A stretch of 64,000 bases of DNA from Ruminococcus sp. UBA4275 (GTDB lineage: Bacteria > Bacillota > Clostridia > Oscillospirales > Ruminococcaceae). Below, piece after piece: positions 1 to 8,705 of the stretch (position 1 is the first letter of the stretch; every line of letters begins with the position of its first letter). The stretch is from the NCBI GenBank assembly GCA_002395085.1, contig DGVV01000081.1:32694-96693 (forward strand), read 5' to 3'. The notes beneath the pieces are model-generated. The model was not told where the DNA came from, made no database searches, and saw nothing but the letters and a program-made list of their open reading frames with translations. Made by a program: the position numbers and the translations under genes.

Positions 1-2177
1 AGATTCGACGTGAGAATCAGAATCGTGTTTTTGAAGTCAACTGTTCGTCCTTGCGAGTCGGTAATTCTGCCGTCATCGAGGACTTGCAGCAACAGATTGA
101 ACACATCCGGATGCGCTTTCTCGATCTCGTCCAGAAGCACAACACTGTACGGTTTCCGGCGAACTGCTTCCGTAAGCTGACCGCCCTCCTCGTATCCAAC
201 GTATCCGGGAGGCGCTCCGATCAGGCGGCTGACACTGAACTTTTCCATGTATTCGCTCATGTCAATTCGGATTAAATTGCGCTCGTCATCAAACAGTGCT
301 TCCGCCAGCGTTTTGGCAAGTTCCGTCTTGCCGACACCTGTCGGACCAAGGAACAGGAACGAACCAATCGGACGGTTCGGATCCTGAATGCCGGCTCTCG
401 AACGCAGAATCGCCTCACTCACCTTCTTGACTGCCTCATCCTGCCCGATCACGCGCTGGTGCAGTGTATCATCAAGATGCAGCAGCTTTTCGCGGTCACC
501 CTGCATGAGCTTCGTCACCGGAATACCGGTCCAGCGGGCAACAATTCTTGCGATTTCATCTTCCGTAACAGCATCGCGCAGCAAACGCTCAGCGTTTGTA
601 TTCTGTGCCGCATTTTCAGCAGCATCGAGCTTTTTCTGCAATTCCGGCAGCTTGCCGTATTTCAGTTCCGCCGCCTTATTGAGGTCATACTGACGCTCCG
701 CCGTGTCAATTTCAGCACGAAGCTGTTCCATCTGCGCACGCAGTTCCTGCACGCCGGTGATTCCGGTTTTCTCATTCTCCCACTGTGCCTTCATCTGTGC
801 AAATTTGTCGCGCAGATCAGCAAGTTCCTTCTGGAGATCGCTCAGATGCGCTGCGGAAACTGCATCATTCTCCTTTTTCAGTGCGGCTTCTTCAATCTCA
901 AGCTGCATGATTTTACGCGAAATTTCATCCATTTCCGTCGGCATGGAATCCATTTCGGTACGGATCATCGCACAAGCCTCATCCACCAGATCAATCGCCT
1001 TATCCGGCAGAAAACGATCCGAAATATAACGGTTCGAGAGGGTCGCCGCTGCAATCAGCGCGGTATCGTGAATTTTGACGCCGTGGTAAACCTCATAGCG
1101 TTCCTTCAGACCGCGCAGAATCGAAATCGTATCCTCAACAGTCGGTTCGCCGACCTGTACCGGCTGAAAACGCCGTTCCAATGCAGCATCTTTCTCGATA
1201 TATTTCCGGTACTCGTCAAGGGTCGTTGCACCGATGCAGTGCAGTTCACCGCGTGCCAGCATCGGCTTCAGCAGATTACCGGCATCCATTGCGCCGTCGG
1301 TCTTGCCTGCGCCGACAATCGTATGCAGCTCATCAATAAACAGGAGAATCTTGCCCTCGGATGCCTTCACTTCCTGCAAAACCGCCTTGAGTCTTTCCTC
1401 AAATTCACCGCGGTACTTTGCACCTGCAACCAGCGCACCCAGATCCAGTGAGAAGATCGTACGGTCACGCAGACTATCCGGAACATCGCCGCGTGCAATT
1501 CGCTGCGCAAGCCCTTCTGCAATCGCAGTTTTACCGACACCCGGTTCACCGATCAGAACCGGATTATTCTTGGTTTTACGCGATAAAATGCGGATAACAT
1601 TGCGGATTTCCGCGTCTCTGCCAATCACAGGATCGAGCTGATGTTTCTTCGCGCGTTCGGTCAGATCCTGACCGTATTTCTTCAGAACATCATAGGTTGC
1701 TTCCGGTGTTTCGTTGGTGATACGGGTATTCCCGCGAACTTCCTTCAGCACAGCAAGAAGCTTCTGTTCCGTCACATTATACTGTGTCAGCAGCTTTTTC
1801 GCCGCAATATCACCATATTTCAGCATCGCCAGCAGCAAATGCTCTACCGAGACATACTCATCCTGCATCTGCTTTGCGCGGTTTTCCGCTTCATTCATAA
1901 GCTGTTCCGTCTCATTGGAGATATAGACCGTGCCTGCCTGTCTGCCGGAACCGGTAACGTGGGGCAAGGCAGAGACCGCTGATTCCGCACCTCTGCGCAT
2001 GGAATCCGGATTCACCCCGATGCGCTGCATAAGCTGCGGGATAAGCCCGTCTGCCTGCTGCAAGAGAGCTGCCAGCAGATGAATCGGCTCAATTGCATTA
2101 TTCTGATGTGCCGTGCAAAGAGACTGCGCATTCTGGACAGCCTCCATCGTTTTTTGTGTCATACGGTTTGCATTCAT
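1..2177 (-). CDS. clpB: ATP-dependent chaperone ClpB, C-terminus outside window
   Basis: Hsp100 disaggregase that works with DnaK to pull proteins out of aggregates in the cytoplasm. About 725 residues are visible; the family is about 860 long, so the last 130 or so lie beyond the left edge. The first AAA+ Walker A (GEPGVGKT) is near residue 206 and the second (GPTGVGKT) near 610, separated by the long coiled-coil middle domain that distinguishes ClpB from ClpC. The last visible stretch (DSQGRTVDF) is typical of the second AAA+ domain. The start [10 protein letters not shown] follows an AAGGAGGG site. The preceding DUF6483-like gene ends 18 bases upstream, so they are probably co-transcribed. 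No CIRCE inverted repeat is visible upstream. Confidence 0.97.
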   Translation of the reverse strand, partial: MNANRMTQKTMEAVQNAQSLCTAHQNNAIEPIHLLAALLQQADGLIPQLMQRIGVNPDSMRRGAESAVSALPHVTGSGRQAGTVYISNETEQLMNEAENRAKQMQDEYVSVEHLLLAMLKYGDIAAKKLLTQYNVTEQKLLAVLKEVRGNTRITNETPEATYDVLKKYGQDLTERAKKHQLDPVIGRDAEIRNVIRILSRKTKNNPVLIGEPGVGKTAIAEGLAQRIARGDVPDSLRDRTIFSLDLGALVAGAKYRGEFEERLKAVLQEVKASEGKILLFIDELHTIVGAGKTDGAMDAGNLLKPMLARGELHCIGATTLDEYRKYIEKDAALERRFQPVQVGEPTVEDTISILRGLKERYEVYHGVKIHDTALIAAATLSNRYISDRFLPDKAIDLVDEACAMIRTEMDSMPTEMDEISRKIMQLEIEEAALKKENDAVSAAHLSDLQKELADLRDKFAQMKAQWENEKTGITGVQELRAQMEQLRAEIDTAERQYDLNKAAELKYGKLPELQKKLDAAENAAQNTNAERLLRDAVTEDEIARIVARWTGIPVTKLMQGDREKLLHLDDTLHQRVIGQDEAVKKVSEAILRSRAGIQDPNRPIGSFLFLGPTGVGKTELAKTLAEALFDDERNLIRIDMSEYMEKFSVSRLIGAPPGYVGYEEGGQLTEAVRRKPYSVVLLDEIEKAHPDVFNLLLQVLDDGRITDSQGRTVDFKNTILILTSN

Positions 2178-2195
2178 GATGAAACCCTCCTTTGC

Positions 2196-2573
2196 TCAGT
2201 TGAAAAACAGCCGCGCAATTTCTGCACCGCCGAGACGGTCTGCAAATTTCTGCGCTCCGATTTTCAGATCCACGCTGTTATAGGCGTGATCATCCAGAAA
2301 AGACTCGCTCTTATTGGCAAGATGCTCATAGAACGAAATGCCTGTCAGCAAATCATCCATCGTCTTGCTGCTGATCGAATCAAACAAATCAGCTTCCGCC
2401 TCACGGATGTTCCCGCTGTCGATCTTTTGCAGCAATTTTGCCGCATAATCCTGCTTATCGCGGCTCTCCATCTCGTAAACATTCTGCGTTTCAAGCGATT
2501 TGTGGAAAAGAATCATTGCCAGCGCATTTCCAAGCTGGCGAACCTGTTTTTTCATGGTATCCTGTTCAAACAT
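2196..2573 (-). CDS. small DUF6483-like protein
   Basis: A 125-residue soluble, mostly helical protein beginning MFEQDTMKKQVRQLGNAL, preceded by a GAGAGGAG ribosome site. The opening MFEQD followed by a helical segment resembles proteins annotated as DUF6483 in clostridia; this is recalled similarity, not a search result. No catalytic motif, signal peptide or membrane segment is visible. It lies 18 bases upstream of clpB on the same strand, which suggests co-expression with the chaperone. Function unknown. Confidence 0.7.
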   Translation of the reverse strand: MFEQDTMKKQVRQLGNALAMILFHKSLETQNVYEMESRDKQDYAAKLLQKIDSGNIREAEADLFDSISSKTMDDLLTGISFYEHLANKSESFLDDHAYNSVDLKIGAQKFADRLGGAEIARLFFN

Positions 2574-2647
2574 AATATTCTCCTCTCTGCATTTGCAGCT
2601 TCAATTATCAGATTTCAATTGATTTCGGTTGCATATAGCAGAGCGGT

Positions 2648-2959
2648 TTAATCGTTCAGTCGTACCTTGCAGGCAGTTAATGTCCGCGCCGGCATCCGCT
2701 GCACACAAACTGCCAAAATCATTACAGTCAATGCTGCGGCTGACAGCAGGAACATCCAATTGGCTTGTCTGCGCATCGCTGCACGGTCTCTATGCTGAAA
2801 GACAGCACTGTCTGTATCTGCGGTTTCTGATACAGAAATATCAGGAATCAACTGCATCACAGCGCGCTGCACGGGAATTCCCGCGAGCCAGACCGTCTGT
2901 ACGACCAGAAGAAAAATCACCCGGATGGTGATGCGCCGCTGTTTCATTTTCAATTTCAA
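2648..2959 (-). CDS. small two-helix membrane protein
   Basis: A 103-residue hypothetical protein. The start chosen is a TTG at 2959, about 8 bases after a GAAGGAGGG ribosome site; the next in-frame ATG at 2947 is about 20 bases from that site. Two hydrophobic segments are visible: near residues 10-32 (VIFLLVVQTVWLAG) and near 72-92 (FLLSAAALTVMILAV), separated by a polar loop of about 40 residues containing acidic and then basic stretches. It follows the ribbon-helix-helix gene by 34 bases, so the two may be co-transcribed. No family recognised. Confidence 0.55.
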   Translation of the reverse strand: MKLKMKQRRITIRVIFLLVVQTVWLAGIPVQRAVMQLIPDISVSETADTDSAVFQHRDRAAMRRQANWMFLLSAAALTVMILAVCVQRMPARTLTACKVRLND

Positions 2960-2993
2960 GCCATCACCCTCCTTCGGTGTGATTGATGTGTTT

Positions 2994-3614
2994 CTATGTG
3001 CCGAAATACTGTGCGACTGCCTGTTCTGCGGCAGTCCGGTCGGGCAGCGCAGCAAAATACGATTTCAGCGCCGCATCGACACGTTTGATATAGTGTCCGA
3101 TTGCTTCTCCGATTGCCTGCGAATCAGCACTTTGATCTGCATGAATGCGGAATCTTCTGTGCCAGCAGCCGTCCTCAATGCGGAAATCATCTTTCGTGCA
3201 GTACCCTGCTGTGATCTCATGCGCAGCCCAGCACTGAAAGAATGCCTCCGCGTCGGCAATCAGCGGTTTACTCTGCGTGCGGAAGGATGCGTGCAGCACA
3301 CCGATTGCCTGCTCCGGCTTGCGGTACAATTCCACGCGGTATCGGATCGTCGGCTTGTAACGGTAACGCAGCGGACTGCGGATCGTCAGCATCCCTTCTG
3401 CTGCCTGTTCCTGAAGCTGATACAAACCGTTCATCTGCGCAGCGAGCGTCCGCAGGATGTCTGCCATACGGCGTTCCGGCGTCACATATCCGACCGCCTC
3501 TGCCAGAATCTGGTTGATGAGATTTGAACGGGAAGTGCCGCGCGCATACGCCATACGGTCCACCGCTTCGACCACATCATCTGACAACACCAGACTGTAA
3601 ACTGTCTTATTCAT
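2994..3614 (-). CDS. ribbon-helix-helix protein with unknown C-terminal domain
   Basis: A 206-residue protein. Residues 1-45 (MNKTVYSLVLSDDVVEAVDR, then RGTSRSNLINQIL) fit the CopG/Arc ribbon-helix-helix fold: a short beta strand followed by two helices. The remaining 160 residues, rich in Arg, Tyr and Ala, match nothing I recognise; they may form an effector or oligomerisation domain. The AAAGAGGTG ribosome site and a TTGACA/TATAAT promoter lie directly upstream. It ends in TAG, the only intact gene in the window for which I noted that stop. It may regulate itself and the following membrane gene. No toxin partner is evident. Confidence 0.75.
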   Translation of the reverse strand: MNKTVYSLVLSDDVVEAVDRMAYARGTSRSNLINQILAEAVGYVTPERRMADILRTLAAQMNGLYQLQEQAAEGMLTIRSPLRYRYKPTIRYRVELYRKPEQAIGVLHASFRTQSKPLIADAEAFFQCWAAHEITAGYCTKDDFRIEDGCWHRRFRIHADQSADSQAIGEAIGHYIKRVDAALKSYFAALPDRTAAEQAVAQYFGT

Positions 3615-3648
3615 GCTCCTGCACCTCTTTTCCTGTTCTCTAAATAAT

Positions 3649-3676
3649 ATTATACTCAGATTATAGAATTTGTCAA
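3649..3676 (-). promoter_or_regulatory. sigma-A promoter of the RHH gene
   Basis: On the minus strand TTGACA (3676-3671) is followed after 16 bases by TATAAT (3654-3649), about 35 bases before the RHH start codon. Confidence 0.7.
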
Positions 3677-3715
3677 CGGGGTTATATAAGATTTCACACA
3701 GGTTTCACATTTGCA

Positions 3716-3744
3716 TTGACGTGTTCCTGTTTTTGTGCTATACT
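3716..3744 (+). promoter_or_regulatory. sigma-A promoter upstream of the broken zinc-ribbon gene
   Basis: TTGACG (3716-3721), 17-base spacer, TATACT (3739-3744). It faces away from the RHH promoter and would drive the broken small gene and probably the AlaX gene behind it. Confidence 0.65.
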
Positions 3745-3792
3745 ATATTAGCAGGTTCCTATTATATAATTCCTTCAAAAGGAGGCGCTGCT

Positions 3793-4047
3793 ATGAATTT
3801 CTATTGCAGATGCGGTTTCCGTTTCCATGATAATACGGACGATCTCTATTTCAAAGGCAGGCTGATTGCCGATCAGGACTAGAACAGTCTGTGGAATTAT
3901 ATTGATAATGGCATCAAAAGCGGGGAAGATCCCTGCGGCAATATCTGGAAGCTGTTTCCGCGGAGTATGTTCCAGTGCCCGGAACGCGGCAGACTCTATA
4001 TTGATTCTGAGAATCAACGGAAAACAGGAATTTTCATGGTATCGTAA
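3793..4047 (+). pseudogene. small zinc-ribbon-like gene interrupted by in-frame TAG
   Basis: One reading frame runs from ATG at 3793, after an AAAAGGAGG ribosome site, to TAA at 4045 and is broken only by TAG at 3880-3882, after 29 codons. Read through, it gives 84 residues with an N-terminal CRCG pair and a C-terminal FQCPERGRLYID. The latter looks like the common CPECGRLY zinc-ribbon half with Cys changed to Arg by one base change (TGC to CGC). A stop plus a lost metal ligand favours decay. Readthrough or a recoded amber is less likely, because prfA in this window encodes the TAG-reading release factor. The intact promoter and ribosome site suggest recent loss. Confidence 0.6.
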
Positions 4048-4071
4048 CCAATAAGAAAGGGGTATGCAGAT

Positions 4072-5307
4072 ATGCAGACAAAAAAATTATTCGATCAGGA
4101 CAGCTATCTCCGCGAGTTTACGGCAGTCGTGCTGTCTTGCGAGCCGCTTGCCGACGCAAAAAAGCGCAGTGACGGTGCTGCATTTGCCGTTATGCTTGAT
4201 CAGACGGCTTTCTTCCCGGAGGGCGGCGGCCAGACCGCCGATACCGGTACACTGGAACAGCGCGAACCGGCAGATGATCCGGAACTCGCCGCTGACGGCG
4301 TATATAAATGTGTCAACGGTGCTACCGTTGTGGATGTGCAGGAGGTCGGCGGCGAAATTCTGCACTATACAGATGCTCCCCTGCCGGTCGGCGCTGAACT
4401 GTTCGGTAAGCTGAACTGGGAGGAGCGCTTCCGCAAAATGCAGAATCATACCGGCGAACACATCGTCTCCGGCATCGTTCATGAGATGTTTGGTTACGAT
4501 AATGTCGGCTTCCACCTCGGCACAGACGGCGTCACTGTGGATTTCAACGGTGTCCTCACGGATGAGGATCTGGCTGCCGTCGAGAAACGTGCCAACGAAG
4601 CCGTCGGTCAGAATGTACCGGTTACGGTTTCCTATCCGACGCCGGAGGAGTGTGCCGCGCTGGATTACCGCTCCAAGCTGGATCTCACAGATAATATCCG
4701 CATTGTAACAGTCGAGGGCTGGGACGTCTGTGCCTGCTGCGCCCCGCACGTCAGTCAGTCGGGTGCAGTCGGCGGTATCAAGCTGCTGAGCTGCGAAAAC
4801 TGGAAGACCGGTGTCCGCATCCGGATGCTTTGCGGCATGGATGCGCTGGAGGATTACGCTGCACGTCTGGAGAATACCCGCCGCATTTCCAATCTGCTCT
4901 CTGTGCCGCAGCTTGAAACCGCAGATGCAGTTGAGCGGCTGATGCGGACGCAGGCTGCCGAACGTGAAGAAACAGCAAAACTGCGCCGCGCCCTGCTGGA
5001 CAGCAAAATTGCCGCCCTGCATGAAACGGACGGCAATCTGGTCATCTTTGAGGATATGCTGGATAATAACGGTCTGCGCAATCTGGTGAACGCAGGCGTC
5101 CTGCTGGCAGGCGGGATCTGCGGTGGATTCTGCGGCAATGATACCGACGGCTACCGTTATATCATCGGCAGCAGAAATATCCCGCTGCGTGCATGGGCAA
5201 AGACATTCAACACCGCTCTTGACGGCAGAGGCGGCGGATCTGAGGAAATGATTCAGGGATCGGTCAAAGCAACAGCAGATGCCATCCGCAGCTATCTCGG
5301 CGTCTGA
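4072..5307 (+). CDS. AlaX-type alanyl-tRNA editing protein with DHHA1 domain
   Basis: Free-standing homologue of the AlaRS editing domain, expected to hydrolyse Ser-tRNA(Ala) or Gly-tRNA(Ala) in the cytoplasm. 411 residues, the size of the long AlaX class. The zinc and catalytic elements are visible: NHTGEHIVSG (HxxxH) around residue 125, and CACCAPHV about 100 residues later. An N-terminal beta-rich domain carries FFPEGGGQ. The C-terminus has the DHHA1 motif GRGGGSEEMIQG, thought to bind the tRNA elbow. The start at 4072 follows AAAGGGG with 9-base spacing. It lies 24 bases after the broken zinc-ribbon gene and may share its promoter. Confidence 0.92.
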   Translation: MQTKKLFDQDSYLREFTAVVLSCEPLADAKKRSDGAAFAVMLDQTAFFPEGGGQTADTGTLEQREPADDPELAADGVYKCVNGATVVDVQEVGGEILHYTDAPLPVGAELFGKLNWEERFRKMQNHTGEHIVSGIVHEMFGYDNVGFHLGTDGVTVDFNGVLTDEDLAAVEKRANEAVGQNVPVTVSYPTPEECAALDYRSKLDLTDNIRIVTVEGWDVCACCAPHVSQSGAVGGIKLLSCENWKTGVRIRMLCGMDALEDYAARLENTRRISNLLSVPQLETADAVERLMRTQAAEREETAKLRRALLDSKIAALHETDGNLVIFEDMLDNNGLRNLVNAGVLLAGGICGGFCGNDTDGYRYIIGSRNIPLRAWAKTFNTALDGRGGGSEEMIQGSVKATADAIRSYLGV

Positions 5308-5324
5308 ACGCCTCTTATCATCCG

Positions 5325-5477
5325 AAAAAAAGTGGCTCTGCCGTTGGCACAGCAGAGCCGATTCTTGAAGGTTGTAACAATGGACTTCCCAGTCGCGATT
5401 ACTGAAACACATTTCCACAAGATCCGCGTTACCGTCCCCCGTGCCTGACTCACGTTCTTCGGTTTCGCTTCACTGTC
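5325..5477 (-). ncRNA. candidate small structured RNA with own promoter and terminator
   Basis: On the minus strand a TTGATT/TATACT promoter with 17-base spacing points into about 150 bases. These end in a strong hairpin (GGCTCTGC/GCAGAGCC, 5359-5334) followed by seven T. The putative 5' end begins ATGGAC (5480-5475), which pairs with GTCCAT at 5385-5380 and encloses about 90 bases containing GAAA-TGTG-TTTC and CGCG/CGCG pairings. The open frame here (5573-5292) has no ribosome site, would begin upstream of the promoter, and would read through the terminator, so I treat it as non-coding. Family not recognised; a 6S-like RNA is possible but unproven. Confidence 0.6.
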
Positions 5478-5480
5478 CAT

Positions 5481-5509
5481 AGTATACATGATTGCTTCGG
5501 AAAAATCAA
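5481..5509 (-). promoter_or_regulatory. promoter of the small RNA
   Basis: Minus-strand TTGATT (5509-5504) and TATACT (5486-5481) separated by 17 bases, just before the inferred RNA 5' end. Confidence 0.6.
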
Positions 5510-5624
5510 CCGTTTTCCCGAAACTGTCAACACTTTGCCCCTGCTTTGACAACGCTTTGTCACCTGATTGCAACTTTTCCCGAAAGTTGTTACAAATCTC
5601 TCATGTCGGGAGGCGTCAATCGCT

Positions 5625-6554
5625 ATGATGCACTTTTATAAAACCACCGAATCCGGTCTCAGCCAGCTGGAACGTGCTGAACCCGGCTGCTGGATTTCCG
5701 TATTTGAACCGACACCGGAGGAAATCAGCATTCTGACAGATGAATTCGGTCTGGATGTCGGATTTGTCCGATCCTGCCTCGATGAGGAGGAGTCCTCCCG
5801 TGTAGAACGTGAGGATAAGCAGACCCTCATCATTGTGGATACTGCCGTTGCAGAAAAACTCGAAAGTGAAACCGTGCAGTTTTACACCGTCCCGCTTGGC
5901 ATCATCAACACATCCGATTATGTCTTCACAATTTCGCTGCGGCGCAATCAGGTGCTTGCTGCGATGGCGGACGGCAAAATTACCAACATCAATACGGTCT
6001 TCCGGACGCGCTTCATTCTACAGGTTCTGATGCGGATTTCCGCAGGCTTCGTTTATTACCTCAAACAGATCGACAAAATCTCCTATTCTATGGAAAAAGA
6101 GCTGAGCGGTGCAATGAAGAATCAGGAAATTGTGCAGCTTATGGGACTGGAAAAATCGCTGGTCTATTTCACCACATCCCTGAAAGCCAACCTCGTAACC
6201 ATTGACAAAATTCAGCGCGGCAGAGTGCTGAAACTCTATCCGGAAGATGAAGACCTCATGGATGATGTCGGCATTGAATTCCGGCAGGCATCGGAGATGG
6301 CAGGCATCTACAGCGGCGTTCTCTCCGCAATGATGGATGCATTCTCTTATGTCGTCGCAAATAATCAGAATGCCGTCATGTGGCGCTTGACGATTGTTAC
6401 GGTCATCATCGAAATCCCGAATATCGTGTTCGCATTCTACGGCATCAACACCGACACACTCCCCTTCCGGCAAAGCTGGGTATATGCGTGTATCGTCGCA
6501 GTCGTCGCAACGGCAATCGTTGCAGGTGTCCTTTGGAAATACCGGAAATTCTGA
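5625..6554 (+). CDS. corA: CorA-family (2-TM-GxN) divalent cation transporter
   Basis: 309-residue inner-membrane metal ion channel, expected to carry Mg2+ or another divalent cation as a homopentamer. The N-terminal two thirds form the cytoplasmic funnel. Two membrane helices lie at the C-terminus (LTIVTVIIEIPNIVFAFYGI and WVYACIVAVVATAIVAGVLW), with the usual basic tail KYRKF. The signature loop reads YGIN rather than the classical YGMN; GxN variants occur in this superfamily, so the ion is uncertain. The start at 5625 follows GGGAGG; the upstream in-frame ATG at 5568 lacks a ribosome site. Divergent from the small RNA. Confidence 0.88.
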   Translation: MMHFYKTTESGLSQLERAEPGCWISVFEPTPEEISILTDEFGLDVGFVRSCLDEEESSRVEREDKQTLIIVDTAVAEKLESETVQFYTVPLGIINTSDYVFTISLRRNQVLAAMADGKITNINTVFRTRFILQVLMRISAGFVYYLKQIDKISYSMEKELSGAMKNQEIVQLMGLEKSLVYFTTSLKANLVTIDKIQRGRVLKLYPEDEDLMDDVGIEFRQASEMAGIYSGVLSAMMDAFSYVVANNQNAVMWRLTIVTVIIEIPNIVFAFYGINTDTLPFRQSWVYACIVAVVATAIVAGVLWKYRKF

Positions 6555-6573
6555 AAGATACAAAGGTGATTTT

Positions 6574-6729
6574 ATGCTGAAATTACTCGGACCGGACAAC
6601 GACCTTTACCGCAGCGGAAAGATTACAAAATGGGGCTGGATTGTCATGCTGATTTCATCCGTTTTCGGATTCTGTATCTTTCTCGCCGGCAGAAAAGCCT
6701 ACGGTCGGGCAATCCGCAGCCGGAAATAA
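6574..6729 (+). CDS. small single-helix membrane protein
   Basis: 51 residues beginning MLKLLGPDNDLYRSGKITKW with one hydrophobic segment (WIVMLISSVFGFCIFLAG) and a basic tail. It is 19 bases behind corA after AAAGGTGAT, so it is probably co-transcribed. Its last 75 bases overlap the 3' end of the convergent transglutaminase-like gene. No family recognised; the good ribosome site and membrane topology make it more likely real than a chance frame. Confidence 0.5.
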   Translation: MLKLLGPDNDLYRSGKITKWGWIVMLISSVFGFCIFLAGRKAYGRAIRSRK

Positions 6730-7329
6730 TGCCGCGGCTTCCCTGACTGCGGCGGCATAGCTGTATCTGCCGCCCGCAGCCGCTGGATAAGATTCTGTAT
6801 CCCATGAATGGGTTCGGCACATCTCTGCATCTGACAGCAGAAACCAAACGTGTTCCGGCGATGCTGTCTCTGAAGAAGGCGTGTCCCAGGTACAGTCAAT
6901 ATGATACCATGTCCCGCACAGCATTGCCAGATTCCATGCGTGCGGAATACCGTTCGCTGTCCCCTGCACAATCATGCAGCGGATACCTGCCGCTCCCGCA
7001 AGCAATGCAAATGCCGCCGCGTAGCCGTCACAGACTGCGCGGCGGTTTATAATTGTACCGTAAGCACTGTGACAGTCCGCAGCATCTGCATCATAGGTAC
7101 AGCGGCGAATCAGATGATCATGCGCCAGCAGCAGACGTACCGCAGGAGGATAATCCGAAACACATTCTGCCCAGCGCATTGCATACACTTTCGCAGATGC
7201 ATCCCGCAGCGCCGCAGGCAAATAGGGGGTCTGCATGAAAAAAACACGCTTTTTCTGCCGCATCGCAAGCGGAATCAGCATCAGCAGCATAACAAAGAAA
7301 ACTGCCGCAGCACGTCTGATTGGCTGCAT
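6655..7329 (-). CDS. membrane-anchored or secreted transglutaminase-like protein
   Basis: 224 residues with an N-terminal hydrophobic segment (AAAVFFVMLLMLIPLAM) acting as signal or anchor, then a transglutaminase-like cysteine-protease fold. The catalytic triad is visible in order: Cys in RRAVCDGYAAAF, His in GIPHAWNL, Asp in HIDCTWD. Such bacterial proteins act outside the membrane as peptidases or cross-linkers. The start at 7329 follows a GAAGGGGGAG site; upstream in-frame ATGs extend the frame by up to 14 residues. The 3' end overlaps the convergent 51-residue membrane gene by 75 bases. It appears monocistronic. Confidence 0.82.
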   Translation of the reverse strand: MQPIRRAAAVFFVMLLMLIPLAMRQKKRVFFMQTPYLPAALRDASAKVYAMRWAECVSDYPPAVRLLLAHDHLIRRCTYDADAADCHSAYGTIINRRAVCDGYAAAFALLAGAAGIRCMIVQGTANGIPHAWNLAMLCGTWYHIDCTWDTPSSETASPEHVWFLLSDAEMCRTHSWDTESYPAAAGGRYSYAAAVREAAALFPAADCPTVGFSAGEKDTESENG

Positions 7330-7428
7330 CCGGACTTCTCCCCCTTCGGATTTCATTGTGCTATCTAACAAAGCTTAAGAGCCAGAGAAAAAAAATTTGT
7401 GCAAGTATGCGTTTTTTGCGTTTTCCTA

Positions 7429-7457
7429 TTGCCAAAAGGACGAAAATAGTGTAAAAT
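7429..7457 (+). promoter_or_regulatory. promoter of efp
   Basis: TTGCCA (7429-7434), 17-base spacer, TAAAAT (7452-7457), about 50 bases before efp. Confidence 0.55.
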
Positions 7458-7508
7458 AAGTCTATATGGAATGATTCGGTTCATTCAATTGATTTTGGAG
7501 GTATACAC

Positions 7509-8066
7509 ATGATTTCAGCAGGCGATTTTCGCAATGGCATGACTTTTGAGATGGACGGCCAGGTCGTTCAGGTCATCGAGTTCCAGCACGTTAAGCCGGG
7601 CAAGGGCGCTGCCTTCGTCCGCACCAAGTACAAGAACGTCATCACCGGCGCTGTCGTTGAGACTTCTTTCAACCCGACAGCAAAATTCCCGACCGCTTTT
7701 GTCGAGCGCAAGGATATGCAGTACAGCTATTCTGACGGCGACCTCTTCTACTTCATGGATATGGAGACCTATGAGCAGGTTCCGATCAGCAAGGATGTCA
7801 TCGGCAACAACCTCGACTTTGTCAAGGAAGAGGAAATCGTGAAGGTTCTTTCCTACAAGGGCAATGTGTTCGGCATCGAGCCGCCGTTCTTCGTCGAGCT
7901 GGAGGTTACCTCTACTGAGCCGGGCGTCAAGGGCAACACTGCTACCAACGCAACTAAGCCGGCAGTCGTCGAGACCGGCGCTGAGATCCGTGTCCCGCTG
8001 TTCATCAACGAGGGCGACAAGATCCGCATCGACACCCGTACCCGTGAATACATGGAGCGCGCATAA
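7509..8066 (+). CDS. efp: translation elongation factor P
   Basis: EF-P relieves ribosomes stalled at polyproline stretches by binding between the P and E sites. 185 residues, the standard length, with the three-domain all-beta layout: [20 protein letters not shown] at the N-terminus, the tip loop [18 protein letters not shown] with the conserved Lys (PGKGAAF), and the C-terminal signature [29 protein letters not shown] ribosome site precedes the ATG. High use of GAG, AAG and CTC codons compared with neighbours fits a highly expressed gene. Confidence 0.98.
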   Translation: MISAGDFRNGMTFEMDGQVVQVIEFQHVKPGKGAAFVRTKYKNVITGAVVETSFNPTAKFPTAFVERKDMQYSYSDGDLFYFMDMETYEQVPISKDVIGNNLDFVKEEEIVKVLSYKGNVFGIEPPFFVELEVTSTEPGVKGNTATNATKPAVVETGAEIRVPLFINEGDKIRIDTRTREYMERA

Positions 8067-8116
8067 TTGCTCTTACCTGCGCATCTGCGCGAAATTTACC
8101 AGAAAGGAAGATCATC

Positions 8117-8677
8117 ATGAAGCTGACTGAGAAGCTTGCGTATATGAAGGGCCTGCTGGACGGTATGGAGCTGGACGGCTCTACCAAAGAGGGCAAGGCA
8201 ATCCTGCAAATGGCAGAGGTCATGGAGGAGATGGGCGTTTATATCGACGACCTTCAGTCTCAGGTTGACGAGCTGACAGAGCTTTGCGATTTGCTGGATC
8301 ATGATCTCGGTGAGGTCGAATCTGATCTCTATGAAGATGACGAGGATGATGACGACAATCCCGATGACGAGGACGACGATCTTCCCCTCGGTGAGGTTCT
8401 CCCCTACGACTATCATGATGATGATGATTCCATGTTCGCCTTGGATGACGACGATGACGATGAATACGATGAAGAACAGTATCTCGTCAGATGCCCCAGC
8501 TGCGGGGAAACCGTCACGCTGAGCGATGATGAGCTTGCTGAGGGCAGCATGGAATGCCCGCATTGCGGCGAGCTGCTCGAATTCAATTACAATGACATTG
8601 ACTTCGAGACGGTCTCTGAGGATTCCGATGAGGAAGACGCTGAGGAGAACGAGCAGGAGGATGACAGCAACGAGTAA
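8117..8677 (+). CDS. acidic zinc-ribbon protein, CD1247-like
   Basis: 186 residues. The N-terminal 65 residues form a helical, probably coiled-coil segment (LTEKLAYMKGLLDGMEL through VDELTELCDLLDHDLGEVE), which resembles the N-terminal domain of clostridial CD1247-type proteins. A long Asp/Glu tract (about 70-120) follows, then a zinc ribbon with CPSC and CPHC pairs, then another acidic tail. It lies 50 bases after efp behind AGAAAGGAAG and uses the same highly biased codons, suggesting co-expression with the translation factor. Function unknown. Confidence 0.8.
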   Translation: MKLTEKLAYMKGLLDGMELDGSTKEGKAILQMAEVMEEMGVYIDDLQSQVDELTELCDLLDHDLGEVESDLYEDDEDDDDNPDDEDDDLPLGEVLPYDYHDDDDSMFALDDDDDDEYDEEQYLVRCPSCGETVTLSDDELAEGSMECPHCGELLEFNYNDIDFETVSEDSDEEDAEENEQEDDSNE

Positions 8678-8705
8678 TCCTTGCTGCTTCTGCATTTTAC
8701 ATTTG

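Noticed and set aside
459..1451. 330-codon plus-strand frame antisense to clpB
   Set aside because: The minus strand encodes an unmistakable ClpB; the opposite frame is rich in Cys and His and has no supporting signals.
2574..2647. Possible heat-shock operator before the DUF6483-clpB pair
   Set aside because: Neither a CIRCE inverted repeat nor a convincing CtsR heptad repeat could be read.
4087..5418. 443-codon frame antisense to the AlaX gene
   Set aside because: The plus strand carries AlaX zinc and DHHA1 motifs; the antisense frame has none and lacks a ribosome site.
5292..5573. 93-residue minus-strand open frame over the corA/AlaX gap
   Set aside because: It has no ribosome site, begins upstream of the promoter seen there and ends beyond an intrinsic terminator; an RNA explains the region better.
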